The notes under the pieces: model-generated
Seen by the model: the letters and a program-made list of their open reading frames with translations, nothing else
Told to the model about the DNA's origin: nothing
Databases searched by the model: none
Position numbers and translations under genes: made by a program
DNA from: Clostridiales bacterium
GTDB taxonomy: Bacteria > Bacillota > Clostridia > Lachnospirales > Lachnospiraceae
DNA: 36,754 nucleotides
Direction of reading: 5' to 3'
NCBI GenBank assembly: GCA_021202655.1
Contig: JAJQCO010000244.1
Coordinates: 1 to 36,754 of the forward strand
Shown: piece after piece, positions 18,203-27,739 of the stretch
Layout of the letters: each line of letters starts with the position of its first letter
How positions within the stretch are numbered: the stretch's first letter is position 1

Positions 18203-19168
18203 ATGAAAATTGTGGTATTAGACGGTTATACGGAGAATCCGGGCGACATCAGCTGGGCGCCGCTTGAGGCACTTGGCGAGGTAACGGTGTATGACAGGAC
18301 TGCTTATGAGGAGTCTCCGCTGATTGCCGAGAGAATCGGCGATGCTGAGATCGTTGTCATGAACAAGACTCCGATCAGCAAGGAGACGATGGATAAGTGC
18401 CCGAACATCAAGGCGATCGCTGTCCTGGCAACCGGTTATAACGTCATCGATTATAACTATGCGAAGGAGAAGGGCATCCCGGTCATGAACGTCCCGGTAT
18501 ACGGAACGGACAACGTCAGCCAGTATGCGGTTGGCCTTCTGTTAGAGGCCTGCTCTCACATCGGCCATCATGACACCTCTGTGCATGCCGGCGAGTGGGC
18601 AAGCAACGATGACTGGTGCTATTGGCACTATCCGCTGATCGAGGTGTCCGGCAAGACTGCGGGTATCATCGGACTTGGACGGATCGGTGTGAACACCGCG
18701 AAGATCCTGAAAGCGATGAACATGAACGTGATCGCTTACGATGCGTTCCAGAGTGACGCCGGAAAGGCAGTCGCGGAGTATGTGGAATTGGACGAGCTGC
18801 TTGCAAAGTCCGATTTCATCTTCCTGCATTGCCCGCTGTTCCCGTCTACGCAGGGAATCATCAACAAGGACAACATCGCAAAGATGAAGGATGGCGTGAT
18901 CATCATCAACAACAGCCGCGGACCGCTGGTTGTCGAGCAGGATCTGTATGACGCGCTGGAGAGCGGCAAGGTTGCCTTTGCGGCACTCGACGTGGTATCC
19001 ACAGAGCCGATCAAGGCGGACAACGTCCTCCTCAAGGCAAAGAACTGCATCATCACTCCGCATATTTCCTGGGCGACCAAGGAAGCGCGTGAGAGAATCA
19101 TGAACACGACCGCAGAGAACATCAAGTCTGTGATCGACGGCGCTCCGGCCAATGTCGTGAACAAGTAA
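18203..19168 (+). CDS. D-2-hydroxyacid dehydrogenase (glycerate/hydroxypyruvate reductase-like)
   Basis: GKTAGIIGLGRIGVNTAKIL NAD-binding motif; IINNSRGPLVVEQDL; ISWATKEARERI. Confidence 0.9.
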   Translation: MKIVVLDGYTENPGDISWAPLEALGEVTVYDRTAYEESPLIAERIGDAEIVVMNKTPISKETMDKCPNIKAIAVLATGYNVIDYNYAKEKGIPVMNVPVYGTDNVSQYAVGLLLEACSHIGHHDTSVHAGEWASNDDWCYWHYPLIEVSGKTAGIIGLGRIGVNTAKILKAMNMNVIAYDAFQSDAGKAVAEYVELDELLAKSDFIFLHCPLFPSTQGIINKDNIAKMKDGVIIINNSRGPLVVEQDLYDALESGKVAFAALDVVSTEPIKADNVLLKAKNCIITPHISWATKEARERIMNTTAENIKSVIDGAPANVVNK

Positions 19169-19195
19169 GATAAAAACCGTCAAATTTTATGGTTC

Positions 19196-19242
19196 AAAAA
19201 GCACTCAACTATGGTATAATTGCTATAGTTGGGTGCTTTTTT
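19196..19242. terminator. Rho-independent, potentially bidirectional terminator
   Basis: AAAAAGCACTCAACTATGG..CTATAGTTGGGTGCTTTTTT. Confidence 0.85.
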
Positions 19243-19290
19243 GCGAAAGCATACAGAAGGAGCTGCCGGTGGCAGGTCCTGTAGTTTACC
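19239..19290 (+). repeat. Dispersed palindromic repeat family 2, copy A
   Basis: TTTTGCGAAAGCATACAGAAGGAGCTGCCGGTGGCAGGTCCTGTAGTTTACC. Confidence 0.75.
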
Positions 19291-19362
19291 GGACGGACGT
19301 GAGGCAGCGAGTGGGGACAGGACGGACGTTTGGCCGGAGCCATGGAGAAAGAGGGAAGATGG

Positions 19363-21255
19363 ATGGTAAAGATCAGGGTTTTTATCCCGCATCTGGAGTT
19401 GAAGGAGATATTTGAACAGGTGGTTGCACAGCTGCCGAAATATGATAACATACAGATTGAGACGACGTATGTGTTTGGAACGCCGGTTGAGCTGTCACAG
19501 AACTGGGACGCGGAGATCCTGGTCGCCAGGGGAATGACCTACGACGCGCTCCGTGAACTGTTCCCGACCAAGCATGTCGTCCAGATCCGGCTGAGCAGCT
19601 TTGATATTTTTGCGGCGCTGGTGAAGTGCAGGGATTTCCAGGCGAAGAGGATCGCGCTGTTTCTGCATGATATCCGGATTCCGAGTCTTCCGTATCTTGA
19701 GGAATTGTGCGGGGCGCCGATTATGATATATGACGCGCCGGATGAGAAGACTTCCGAGCTTTCGATTCGCCAGGCGGTGAAGGACGGCGCGGACATCTTC
19801 GTGGGAGCCGGTACGGTGTGCGGGATCTGTGACCGGATGGGACTGCGGCGCGTACATATCCACACGAAATATGCGGCGGTAGAGATGGCGATGCAGGAGG
19901 CGGTGGAGACCGCGAAGACGATCAATTATGAGCGAACGCGTTCGGATATTTTCAACACGATGCTCAATTACAGTGAGGACGGGATCATCGCGGTCAACGA
20001 GAACGGCAGGATCCTTTCGATCAACAATCAGGCCTATCTGATTTTCCAGCTCTCGACGGTGAAGGATATGGTAGGACAGCCGATCTCGTCCATCCTCCAG
20101 TCCCAGAAGTGGAAAAGCCTGGTCGACAGCGGAGCGGAGACGGAGCAGCTCATCAAGATTCACGAGAAGAATTATTACGTGCGCTGCAATTCGTTGAGCG
20201 AGAAGGGGCAGGAGACGGGGGCTCTGTTCTTCGTCAAGAACGCGGACCGGATCATAGAAGAGGAAAGCAAAATCCGGCGCGGTCTCTCGGAAAAGGGACT
20301 GACGGCAAAGTATTCCTTTAAGGATATTCTCGGACAGAGCGACGCGATCCGGGATAACATCCGCATTGCGGAGCGCTACAGCCGCGTCAACTCCAATGTC
20401 CTGATTATCGGAGAAACCGGAACCGGCAAGGAACTGTTCGCGCACAGCATCCATCAGGCGAGCAAAAGGAGCAATCAGCCGTTTGTCGCGCTCAACTGCG
20501 CGGCGCTGCCGGAGAACCTGTTGGAGAGCGAGCTGTTCGGATATGAGCCGGGCGCTTTCTCTGGCGCCTCGAAGGGAGGCAAGATCGGCCTGTTTGAGCT
20601 GGCTCACAAGGGAACCATCTTCCTGGATGAGATCGGCGAGATCCCGATCGCCCTGCAGGCGAAGCTGCTGCGTGTGCTGCAGGAGAAGGAGATCCGCCGG
20701 ATCGGCAGCACGAGCGTACATCCGGTCGACGTGCGCGTCATCTCCGCGACCAATATTGATATCGAAAAGAAGATCGAGGAGGGAGAGTTCCGCTCCGACC
20801 TTTACTACCGCCTGAATCTGCTGGATATCTATATTCCCCCGCTCCGGGAGAGAAAAGAGGATATCCAGGAGCTGATTGATTTTTATCTGGCCAGCTTTGC
20901 CTGCGAGATGGGCAAGAGCATTCCCAAGGTGACGCCGGAGGCGGCGAAAATTTTCAATGACCATTCCTGGCCCGGGAATGTCCGTGAGCTCCGAAATATC
21001 TGTGAGAGGCTGACGGTGCTGAACGACACGAACGTTATTGATGAGAACCTGCTCTATCAGCTTAAGATCTTCCGCAGGAAGGCGGCGCGCCCGACTGTGG
21101 TCAGCGCGGATCCGGATTCGGTATACAGCCGTCTCCAGCCGAAGAAGAAAAAGAAGGATCTGGCGGAGGAGCTGGGTGTCAGCCGGACGACGCTCTGGCG
21201 GATGGCAAAGCGTCAGAACGAGCTGGAGAAGCGTCAGATGGGACGAAAAGATTAG
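19363..21255 (+). CDS. PrpR-type sigma54-dependent transcriptional activator (PrpR_N + PAS + AAA+ + Fis-type HTH)
   Basis: PrpR_N-like N-terminus; Walker A GETGTGKE; GAFSGA loop; LDEIGEIP; HTH KDLAEELGVSRTTLWRMAKR. Confidence 0.92.
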   Translation: MVKIRVFIPHLELKEIFEQVVAQLPKYDNIQIETTYVFGTPVELSQNWDAEILVARGMTYDALRELFPTKHVVQIRLSSFDIFAALVKCRDFQAKRIALFLHDIRIPSLPYLEELCGAPIMIYDAPDEKTSELSIRQAVKDGADIFVGAGTVCGICDRMGLRRVHIHTKYAAVEMAMQEAVETAKTINYERTRSDIFNTMLNYSEDGIIAVNENGRILSINNQAYLIFQLSTVKDMVGQPISSILQSQKWKSLVDSGAETEQLIKIHEKNYYVRCNSLSEKGQETGALFFVKNADRIIEEESKIRRGLSEKGLTAKYSFKDILGQSDAIRDNIRIAERYSRVNSNVLIIGETGTGKELFAHSIHQASKRSNQPFVALNCAALPENLLESELFGYEPGAFSGASKGGKIGLFELAHKGTIFLDEIGEIPIALQAKLLRVLQEKEIRRIGSTSVHPVDVRVISATNIDIEKKIEEGEFRSDLYYRLNLLDIYIPPLRERKEDIQELIDFYLASFACEMGKSIPKVTPEAAKIFNDHSWPGNVRELRNICERLTVLNDTNVIDENLLYQLKIFRRKAARPTVVSADPDSVYSRLQPKKKKKDLAEELGVSRTTLWRMAKRQNELEKRQMGRKD

Positions 21256-21270
21256 AAGGAGAATGACCGT

Positions 21271-22470
21271 ATGGCAAGTGTAGTCCTGAAAAAGGGCGGG
21301 GGACGCACCCTGAAAGCAGGAGGCGCCTGGATTTATGACAACGAGATCGAGCGGATTGACGGCGATTTCACAGAAGGAGATATCGTAGAGGTTCATGATT
21401 TCGACGGTTATCCCATGGGACAGGGCTTTCTCAATACCCGATCCAAAATCGCGGTTCGCATGCTGACCCGCAGGCGCGACACAGTCATTGACGAAGCGTT
21501 TCTCGCGCGTCGCGTCCGCGACGCCTGGGAATACCGCAAGGCCACGGTGGACACGGCAAGCTGCCGGGTGATTTTTGGCGAGGCAGATTTTCTGCCCGGT
21601 CTGGTCGTCGATAAATTTTCCGACGTCCTGGTTGTGGAATCTCTGGCGCTTGGCATCGACCGGTTGAAATGTCAGATCTTGGATGCTTTAAAGGAGATTC
21701 TGGCAGAGGACGGGATCCGGATCCGGGGCGTCTACGAGCGCAGCGACGCGAAGGTTCGTCTTCTGGAAGGAATGGAACGCTTCAAGGGATTTCTCGGCGA
21801 GCCGTTTGATCCGCGGGTCGAGATTGAGGAAAACGGCGTGCGTTACATCGTGAATGTGGCGGAGGGGCAGAAGACCGGTTTCTTTCTGGATCAGAAATAC
21901 AATCGGCTGGCGGTGCGCCGTCTGTGCCGGAACGCGCGTGTGCTGGACTGCTTTACGCATACCGGCTCCTTCGCCCTGAACGCGGGCGTTGCGGGCGCGG
22001 CCGACGTCCTGGGAGTTGACGCTTCGGAGACTGGAGTCAGTCAGGCCAGAGAAAACGCAGCGCTCAACGGCCTTTCCGACCGGGTGAAATTTCTCTGTGC
22101 GGATGTTTTCGAGCTGCTTCCGGAGCTGGAGAAGCAGGGGGAACGCTATGATGTGGTCATCCTGGATCCGCCGGCGTTTACGAAGTCCCGCACGGCGACG
22201 AAAAACGCGGTGAAGGGCTACCGGGAGATCAACCTGCGTGGATTGAAGCTTGTGAGGGACGGCGGATACCTGGCGACCTGCTCCTGCTCCCACTTCATGG
22301 ATCCGGCGCTCTTTGCGAAGACCATCCGCGAGGCCGCGGCGGGGGCGCATAAGCGTCTGCGCCAGGTAGAGTACCGCACGCAGTCGCCGGATCATCCGAT
22401 CCTCTGGGGCGGGGATGAAGCTTCTTCTTATCTGAAGTTCTTTCTCTTTCAGGTGTGTGAGGAGCGCTAG
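21271..22470 (+). CDS. Class I SAM-dependent rRNA methyltransferase, RlmI/RlmK-like with PUA domain
   Basis: PUA-like N-terminus; EGQKTGFFLDQKYNR; VLDCFTHTGSFALNAG; VILDPPAFTKS. Confidence 0.9.
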   Translation: MASVVLKKGGGRTLKAGGAWIYDNEIERIDGDFTEGDIVEVHDFDGYPMGQGFLNTRSKIAVRMLTRRRDTVIDEAFLARRVRDAWEYRKATVDTASCRVIFGEADFLPGLVVDKFSDVLVVESLALGIDRLKCQILDALKEILAEDGIRIRGVYERSDAKVRLLEGMERFKGFLGEPFDPRVEIEENGVRYIVNVAEGQKTGFFLDQKYNRLAVRRLCRNARVLDCFTHTGSFALNAGVAGAADVLGVDASETGVSQARENAALNGLSDRVKFLCADVFELLPELEKQGERYDVVILDPPAFTKSRTATKNAVKGYREINLRGLKLVRDGGYLATCSCSHFMDPALFAKTIREAAAGAHKRLRQVEYRTQSPDHPILWGGDEASSYLKFFLFQVCEER

Positions 22471-22520
22471 GACATGATCTTTTTATGCAATCTTAACATC
22501 GGAATCAGAGAGAGGGAGGT

Positions 22521-22572
22521 GAAACGGGAAAAAACGAAACAAAATGAAACAATAAGGAAACGAAAATGAAAA
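22521..22572 (+). promoter_or_regulatory. Candidate enhancer (UAS): GAAAC repeats at 10-15 bp spacing
   Basis: GAAAC at 22521, 22536, 22546, 22557 and GAAAA at 22568. Confidence 0.55.
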
Positions 22573-22763
22573 CCGGGTAAAATTCAGGAAAAGGAGGGGT
22601 GAGAAAAACTTGTACTTAAAATTCTGAAGTTGTACAAGAATATTCTGTGAAAGAGACAACCATCTGACGCAATAATCCAAAATAAAAGCTTTATTCCGGA
22701 GAAGACTGAGCGAAATAAACAGAGGAAACGTCCAAAATCCGGAAAAACCGTGAAAATAACCAA

Positions 22764-22780
22764 TTGGCACGGGATTTGCT
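22764..22780 (+). promoter_or_regulatory. Sigma54 (-24/-12) promoter
   Basis: TTGGCACGGGATTTGCT, near-consensus, GG-N10-GC spacing. Confidence 0.9.
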
Positions 22781-22891
22781 ATGTAAAAGATTATCGTTTC
22801 GAAACAGACAGAACCCCGGGGTTCATTGGTTGTCCAGCTAACAACCAGAGAAATGTAAGGGAAAAACCAAATTAATTCAGAGGTGACGATT

Positions 22892-24169
22892 ATGAATTTA
22901 GTTGTATTGATTGCTTCATTCTTCGTTATGCTTTTTCTTGGATTCCCGATTGCGTTCGCGCTGTTGCTGTCATCGCTGCTTTACATGGTCCTGTACTCGA
23001 GCGTACCGCTGATCATTATCGCGCAGCAGCTGTTAAAGGGCGTGGACTCGTTCACTCTGCTTGCCATTCCGTTCTTTGTCATCGCGGGATGTCTGATGCA
23101 GGGCGGCGGTATTTCCAAGAGAATCGTTGATTTCGCCAAGAAGCTGGTCGGATGGCTTCCGGGCGGTCTGGCAGTCGTGGATATCATCGCGAGCATGATC
23201 TTTGCGGCCATGACCGGCGCGGGCGCTGCGACGACGGCGGCGGTAGGCGGCATCATGATCCCATCCATGGAGGAGGAAGGCTATGACGGCGGATTCGCAA
23301 GCGCGATTCAGGCGATGGGCGGTATCTTCGGCCCGATCATCCCGCCGAGCACACTGATGGTTCTGTACGCGGTGGCTTCCGGCGAGTCGGTAGCGGATAT
23401 GTTCCTGGGTGGCATTATCCCCGGATTGTTCCTGGGACTGGTTCTGATTATTGTTGTCGTCTGCATGTGTATCCAAAGAGGATATACGGGCGGTGAGAAG
23501 TTTAATCTGAAAGCGGCTGTGAAGTCCTTCGGTTCTGCCGTCTGGGCTCTGCTGGCTCCGGTTATCATCCTGGGAGGCATTTACTCCGGCGCGTTCACAC
23601 CGACCGAGGCCTCTGCGGTATGCTGCTTCTACTGCCTGATCGTCGGCCTGTTCGTGTACCGTGAGATGAAGTTCCAGGACGTTCTCGATACGGTGTGGGG
23701 CGGCGTGAAGAGCGCGGCGGGCATCATGCTGATCGTGGCGGCGACGCAGGTATTTGGCTGGGTGCTGACCCGTGCGCAGATTCCGCAGACGATTGCAAAG
23801 ATGTTTACGGAGAATGTCAGCAGCCAGACAGTCTTTATGCTTGTTGTCTGCCTGATCCTGATCGTGGCCGGCTGTTTCATCGACGCGGTTCCGGCGATCC
23901 TGATCTTTGCTCCGATTTTCTGCCCGACGGCGCAGGCATATGGGATTAATATGGTATATTTCGGCGTCATCATGGTCATTACCCTGTGTATCGGCCTTGC
24001 GACTCCGCCGGTTGGAATCAACCTTTATGTCGCGTCCAGTGTGGGCGGACAACCGGTTCACAAGATTATCCCGCATCTGCCGATTCCGCTGCTTGCGATT
24101 GCGGTCGGCACGATTATCCTGATTCTTGTCCCGCAGATCACGACGTTTTTGCCGAGCCTGGCAAAATAG
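22892..24169 (+). CDS. TRAP transporter large permease (DctM family)
   Basis: FFVMLFLGFPIAFALLLSSLLYM; AIPFFVIAGCLMQGGGISKRIVDFA; FGPIIPPSTLMVLYAVASGESVADMFLGGIIPGL; ATG 22892 after AGAGGTGA SD. Confidence 0.93.
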   Translation: MNLVVLIASFFVMLFLGFPIAFALLLSSLLYMVLYSSVPLIIIAQQLLKGVDSFTLLAIPFFVIAGCLMQGGGISKRIVDFAKKLVGWLPGGLAVVDIIASMIFAAMTGAGAATTAAVGGIMIPSMEEEGYDGGFASAIQAMGGIFGPIIPPSTLMVLYAVASGESVADMFLGGIIPGLFLGLVLIIVVVCMCIQRGYTGGEKFNLKAAVKSFGSAVWALLAPVIILGGIYSGAFTPTEASAVCCFYCLIVGLFVYREMKFQDVLDTVWGGVKSAAGIMLIVAATQVFGWVLTRAQIPQTIAKMFTENVSSQTVFMLVVCLILIVAGCFIDAVPAILIFAPIFCPTAQAYGINMVYFGVIMVITLCIGLATPPVGINLYVASSVGGQPVHKIIPHLPIPLLAIAVGTIILILVPQITTFLPSLAK

Positions 24170-24216
24170 CGATTTGTGTGTCCTATGAAAATAATTTTAA
24201 AAGGAGAATATAAATT

Positions 24217-25317
24217 ATGAAAAAGAGAGGTGTAGCACTCGGCCTTGTCCTGACAATGGCAGCATCCCTGGCGGCATGTGGAGGATCCAGTTCTTCCAGC
24301 TCCAGCACCAGCACGACCGCAGCGGCGGCAGCGGCAGATGCAGGCGATTCCTCCGACAGCGGAGAGGCGTCCGCAGATTCCGGCGTGACCGGCGATTATC
24401 ATGAGCTGGCTATGTTCGCGGGTTCCATCCCGGAGACGATGCCGACTGGCGTAGGTATGGAGGCGATGGCTCAGTACATCAACGACAATTCCAACGGAAC
24501 TCTGAATGCGATCACCTATTATGATACGGCGCTTGGCGATGCGACGTCCATGGTACAGGGCCTGCAGCAGGGCACGGTTGATATCGGTGTGTCCGGTACC
24601 GCTTATTATTCAGGACTGGTTCCGGAGGTCAGCATCTTTGAGCTTCCGTTCCTGTTCTCTGATCTGGAGACGGCTCGTGCGGCTACCGCGGGTGGCGAGG
24701 CTGTTGACATCATCAACGAGAAATTTGAAGCAGTTGGTATCGTTGGCCTTTCCTTCTGGGAGAACGGATTCCGTGAGCTGTCCAACAATGTCCATGCGGT
24801 TAAGACCCCGGATGACATGAAGGGCATCAAGATGAGAACGCTGGCATCGGATGTACAGAGAGCGACTTGGGAGGCCTTTGGCGCCATGACCGCACAGATC
24901 GACGCTTCTGAGCTTTACACCGCTCTGCAGCAGGGCACGGTTGACGCACAGGATAACCCGCTTCATGAGATCGTATCCCGTAAGTTCTACGAGGTACAGA
25001 AGTATATCACTCTGACCGACGCGACCTACACACCTTTCTATATGTCTGCAAGCAAGATCACCTGGGATTCTCTTTCTGAGTCTCAGCAGGCTCTGATCCG
25101 TGAGGCAGCGGCTGTTGGCCGTGAGGCAATGCTGGAGGCAACGGACGCGGCGCAGGCAGAAGCTCTGCAGACCCTGATTGACAACGGCTGTGAGGTCGAG
25201 GAGGAGCCGGACAAGGAAGCCTTCAAGGAGATCGCGATGTCGACCTGGTCTCTGCTGACCGATCAGACAGAGGATGGCGCACGTCTTCTTGAGATCATCC
25301 AGGCCGGTATGGAGTAA
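24217..25317 (+). CDS. TRAP transporter substrate-binding lipoprotein (DctP family)
   Basis: Lipobox SLAACGG; LQQGTVDIGVSGTAYYSGLVPEVSIFELPFLF; GIKMRTLASDVQRATWEAFGA; LQQGTVDAQDNPL. Confidence 0.93.
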   Translation: MKKRGVALGLVLTMAASLAACGGSSSSSSSTSTTAAAAAADAGDSSDSGEASADSGVTGDYHELAMFAGSIPETMPTGVGMEAMAQYINDNSNGTLNAITYYDTALGDATSMVQGLQQGTVDIGVSGTAYYSGLVPEVSIFELPFLFSDLETARAATAGGEAVDIINEKFEAVGIVGLSFWENGFRELSNNVHAVKTPDDMKGIKMRTLASDVQRATWEAFGAMTAQIDASELYTALQQGTVDAQDNPLHEIVSRKFYEVQKYITLTDATYTPFYMSASKITWDSLSESQQALIREAAAVGREAMLEATDAAQAEALQTLIDNGCEVEEEPDKEAFKEIAMSTWSLLTDQTEDGARLLEIIQAGME

Positions 25318-25340
25318 GAAGCAGAAAATAAGGAGATAAG

Positions 25341-26027
25341 ATGATGAGGCGAATTGTAGATCTGACTTTGCCTATCATTGAGGGACATTGGCGCTACGGG
25401 TATCATGTCACGCCGGTTAAGACGCACGCGAACCATGACCCGTGGCAGAATGTCTCCTACAATCTGGAATCTCACTGGTTTACGCATATTGATTTTCCGC
25501 TGCATTTTGACCCGGAGGGCGAGACCTCGGACGATTATCCGATTGAGGACTGGGCGATCTCAGACTGCCTGGTTCTGGATCTCACCTGTGCAGGGGACAA
25601 TACGGCAATCACCGGCGAGATGCTGGAGAAGGCAAACGAGGCGTATAAGGACAGACACTTTGACACGATTCTGATCCGTACGGACCGTGGAAAGCATGTG
25701 GACTGGACGACGAAGGAGTTCTGGGAGACATCGCCCTATCTCGACGAGAGCGGCGGCATCTGGATCCAGAACTATCATCCGAAGGTTGTCGGCTATGATT
25801 TTCCGCAGGATTACGAGATCCGGAATATTCCGAAGAAGAAGAAGGGGGATCCGATCCCGCAGCCCGTACATGAGCATGTGCTCAAGCAGGCGAAGATTCT
25901 TCAGATCGAGTATATGAACAATCTGTGGAAGATCGGCGCGGATACGTGTCAGCTGATCGCGCTTCCTCTGAACACGCAGCATGCGGACGGGATGCAGATA
26001 CGTGTCGTCGCGGTCGTGGAAGAATAA
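25341..26027 (+). CDS. Cyclase-family (kynurenine formamidase-like) metal-dependent hydrolase
   Basis: SHWFTHIDFPLHFD metal-binding motif; VVGYDFPQDYEIRNI. Confidence 0.8.
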   Translation: MMRRIVDLTLPIIEGHWRYGYHVTPVKTHANHDPWQNVSYNLESHWFTHIDFPLHFDPEGETSDDYPIEDWAISDCLVLDLTCAGDNTAITGEMLEKANEAYKDRHFDTILIRTDRGKHVDWTTKEFWETSPYLDESGGIWIQNYHPKVVGYDFPQDYEIRNIPKKKKGDPIPQPVHEHVLKQAKILQIEYMNNLWKIGADTCQLIALPLNTQHADGMQIRVVAVVEE

Positions 26028-26039
26028 GGAGAATGTGGC

Positions 26040-26534
26040 ATGGATAGTATATCATCAAAGGTAGTACCGGTTGTGGAAAAGCTTCTCGGCCTGGTCGGTG
26101 TGGTCATGATCCTGATCGAGACCTTCGCGGTATTCGGAAGAAACATCCTGCAGCTGTCGACGCCCTGGGTAGATGAGGCGCTGAAGCTGATGTTTATCTG
26201 GATTGTTTTTGTCGGGAGCGCGCTCTGCTTCCGTAAGGATGAGCTGATCTCCCTGACGCTGATCGAGGATGGTCTGAAGGAGAAGAATCGGATGGCTCCC
26301 TATGGCGTCATGAAGCTGCTGCAGTACATTGCGGCGACGGGAATGAGCGCTCTGGTTGCCTATCAGCTGACGACGATCATTTCCACACAGATGAGTACGG
26401 GAGAGGCGACCACGGTTATCAAATACCCGCTGTGGGTCATGAACCTGGGTGTGTTCGTGGGAGTCCTGCTGATTGTGATTTTCGGTATCTTTAAGATTGT
26501 CAACACCTTTAAGTATTTTAAGAAGGAAGCCTGA
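26040..26534 (+). CDS. TRAP transporter small permease (DctQ family)
   Basis: Four TM helices; NILQLSTPWVDEALKLMFIWIVFVGSALCFRKDELISLTLI. Confidence 0.88.
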   Translation: MDSISSKVVPVVEKLLGLVGVVMILIETFAVFGRNILQLSTPWVDEALKLMFIWIVFVGSALCFRKDELISLTLIEDGLKEKNRMAPYGVMKLLQYIAATGMSALVAYQLTTIISTQMSTGEATTVIKYPLWVMNLGVFVGVLLIVIFGIFKIVNTFKYFKKEA

Positions 26535-26705
26535 AAATCAGAGAGAAATGCGATGGTCGGTTTGCGCGTCAGTTGAATGGCACGGGGCGGCTATCGAATA
26601 GAAGTGTACTTACGGAAAGGGCGGATGGATATCTGCCCTTTCCGGGCATATGAAAACGAAACATGCTGTGCCAATACAGCAAAAACAAAAAGGGGGTTTT
26701 ATTCT

Positions 26706-27410
26706 ATGAAGAAATATATTGACCTGACACTGCCGATCGTTCCGCACTGGAGATGTATGCAGCCGGAGGAAGTGATTGAGAAATGCTCGACGGACAAGGG
26801 GGATCCGGCCAGCGTGACCAGATTTCCGTTACAGACACATTGGTATACGCATATCGACGCGCCGATCCATCAGTTTGCGGGCGGCAAGACGCTGAACGAT
26901 TTTCCGCTGGAGTACCTTTTCGGAAAGGCGACCATCCTGGATGTGAGCTATGTAAAGGACAATGAGGCCATCACGGATGAGATGCTGAAAAACGCCCTCG
27001 GCGACGATGAGCCGACGAAGATCATTCTGATCAAGACCTGCTGGGAGGACAGCCGCGGCGTGGAGAACGCGTTTGATTTCTGGCAGTCTCATGATTACTG
27101 GGATGAGGCGCCGTATATGACAAAGGAAGCGGCAGACTGGCTGACCTCTCTGCAGCCAAACGTGATCGGTTTTGATTTCCCGCAGGATTACGATATCCGC
27201 AAGCTTCGTTTCGGCGTGGATGAGAGACATTGCTATCTGACGACTCACCGTCATTGCCTGAAGTATGATATCATGATGATCGAGTACATGAGCAACATGC
27301 GTGAGCTTCCGAAGGCAAAATACATTGATTTTGTAGGTCTTCCGACTGCCCTGGAGAATGCGAACGGCGCTCAGATCCGCTGCGTGGCGATCGAGGATGT
27401 AGAAGAGTAA
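26706..27410 (+). CDS. Cyclase-family metal-dependent hydrolase (paralog)
   Basis: THWYTHIDAPIHQF; VIGFDFPQDYDIRKL; LPTALENANGAQIRCVAI; ATG 26706 preceded by AAAGGGGG. Confidence 0.85.
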   Translation: MKKYIDLTLPIVPHWRCMQPEEVIEKCSTDKGDPASVTRFPLQTHWYTHIDAPIHQFAGGKTLNDFPLEYLFGKATILDVSYVKDNEAITDEMLKNALGDDEPTKIILIKTCWEDSRGVENAFDFWQSHDYWDEAPYMTKEAADWLTSLQPNVIGFDFPQDYDIRKLRFGVDERHCYLTTHRHCLKYDIMMIEYMSNMRELPKAKYIDFVGLPTALENANGAQIRCVAIEDVEE

Positions 27411-27441
27411 CGGATATTTTCTTTCAACTGAATTCATAACT

Positions 27442-27484
27442 ACAGAAGCTGCCACCGGCAGCTTCTTTCGTATGCTATGGCAAA
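27442..27484 (-). repeat. Dispersed palindromic repeat family 2, copy E2
   Basis: Reverse complement TTTGCCATAGCATACGAAAGAAGCTGCCGGTGGCAGCTTCTGTA. Confidence 0.75.
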
Positions 27485-27485
27485 T

Positions 27486-27530
27486 GAAAGGAGTTGCCAC
27501 TGCAGCTCCTTTCGCATATTATGGCAAAAA
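27486..27530 (-). repeat. Dispersed palindromic repeat family 2, copy E1 (tandem to E2)
   Basis: Reverse complement TTTTTGCCATAATATGCGAAAGGAGCTGCAGTGGCAACTCCTTTC. Confidence 0.75.
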
Positions 27531-27739
27531 CGCATGTACACATGGAGGTCACTGCGAAATCAGGAAAGCATCAGGTGAATGTACCGCCAGCTGATCTTTT
27601 ATAGAAAGTTCAGGATTCCCTGGCTACGGCTGGCTTGTAAAAAAGCTGTTTGTGTGATATCATGGAGACATCAGAAGAGAGCTATTCTTTCTGATGAGCG
27701 AGCCAGATATTCTAATTTGACACAGAGGTGGTGATTCCG

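Noticed and set aside
19495-21396. 633-aa minus-strand ORF opposite the sigma54 activator
   Set aside because: Shadow ORF from codon-usage bias; no domain or RBS support
26575-26595. Possible sigma54 promoter TGGCACGGGGCGGCT before the second cyclase gene
   Set aside because: GG-to-GC spacing is 9 rather than 10 bp and the -12 TTGC is missing
26577-26705. N-terminal extension of the second cyclase in the ORF track
   Set aside because: Homology begins at MKKYIDLTLPIVPHW; ATG 26706 has a good SD, and the extension looks noncoding
27620-27660. Possible sigma54 promoter CTGGCTTGTAAAAAAGCT before the Rpn-like gene
   Set aside because: GG-to-GC spacing is 11 bp and the -24 element is weak
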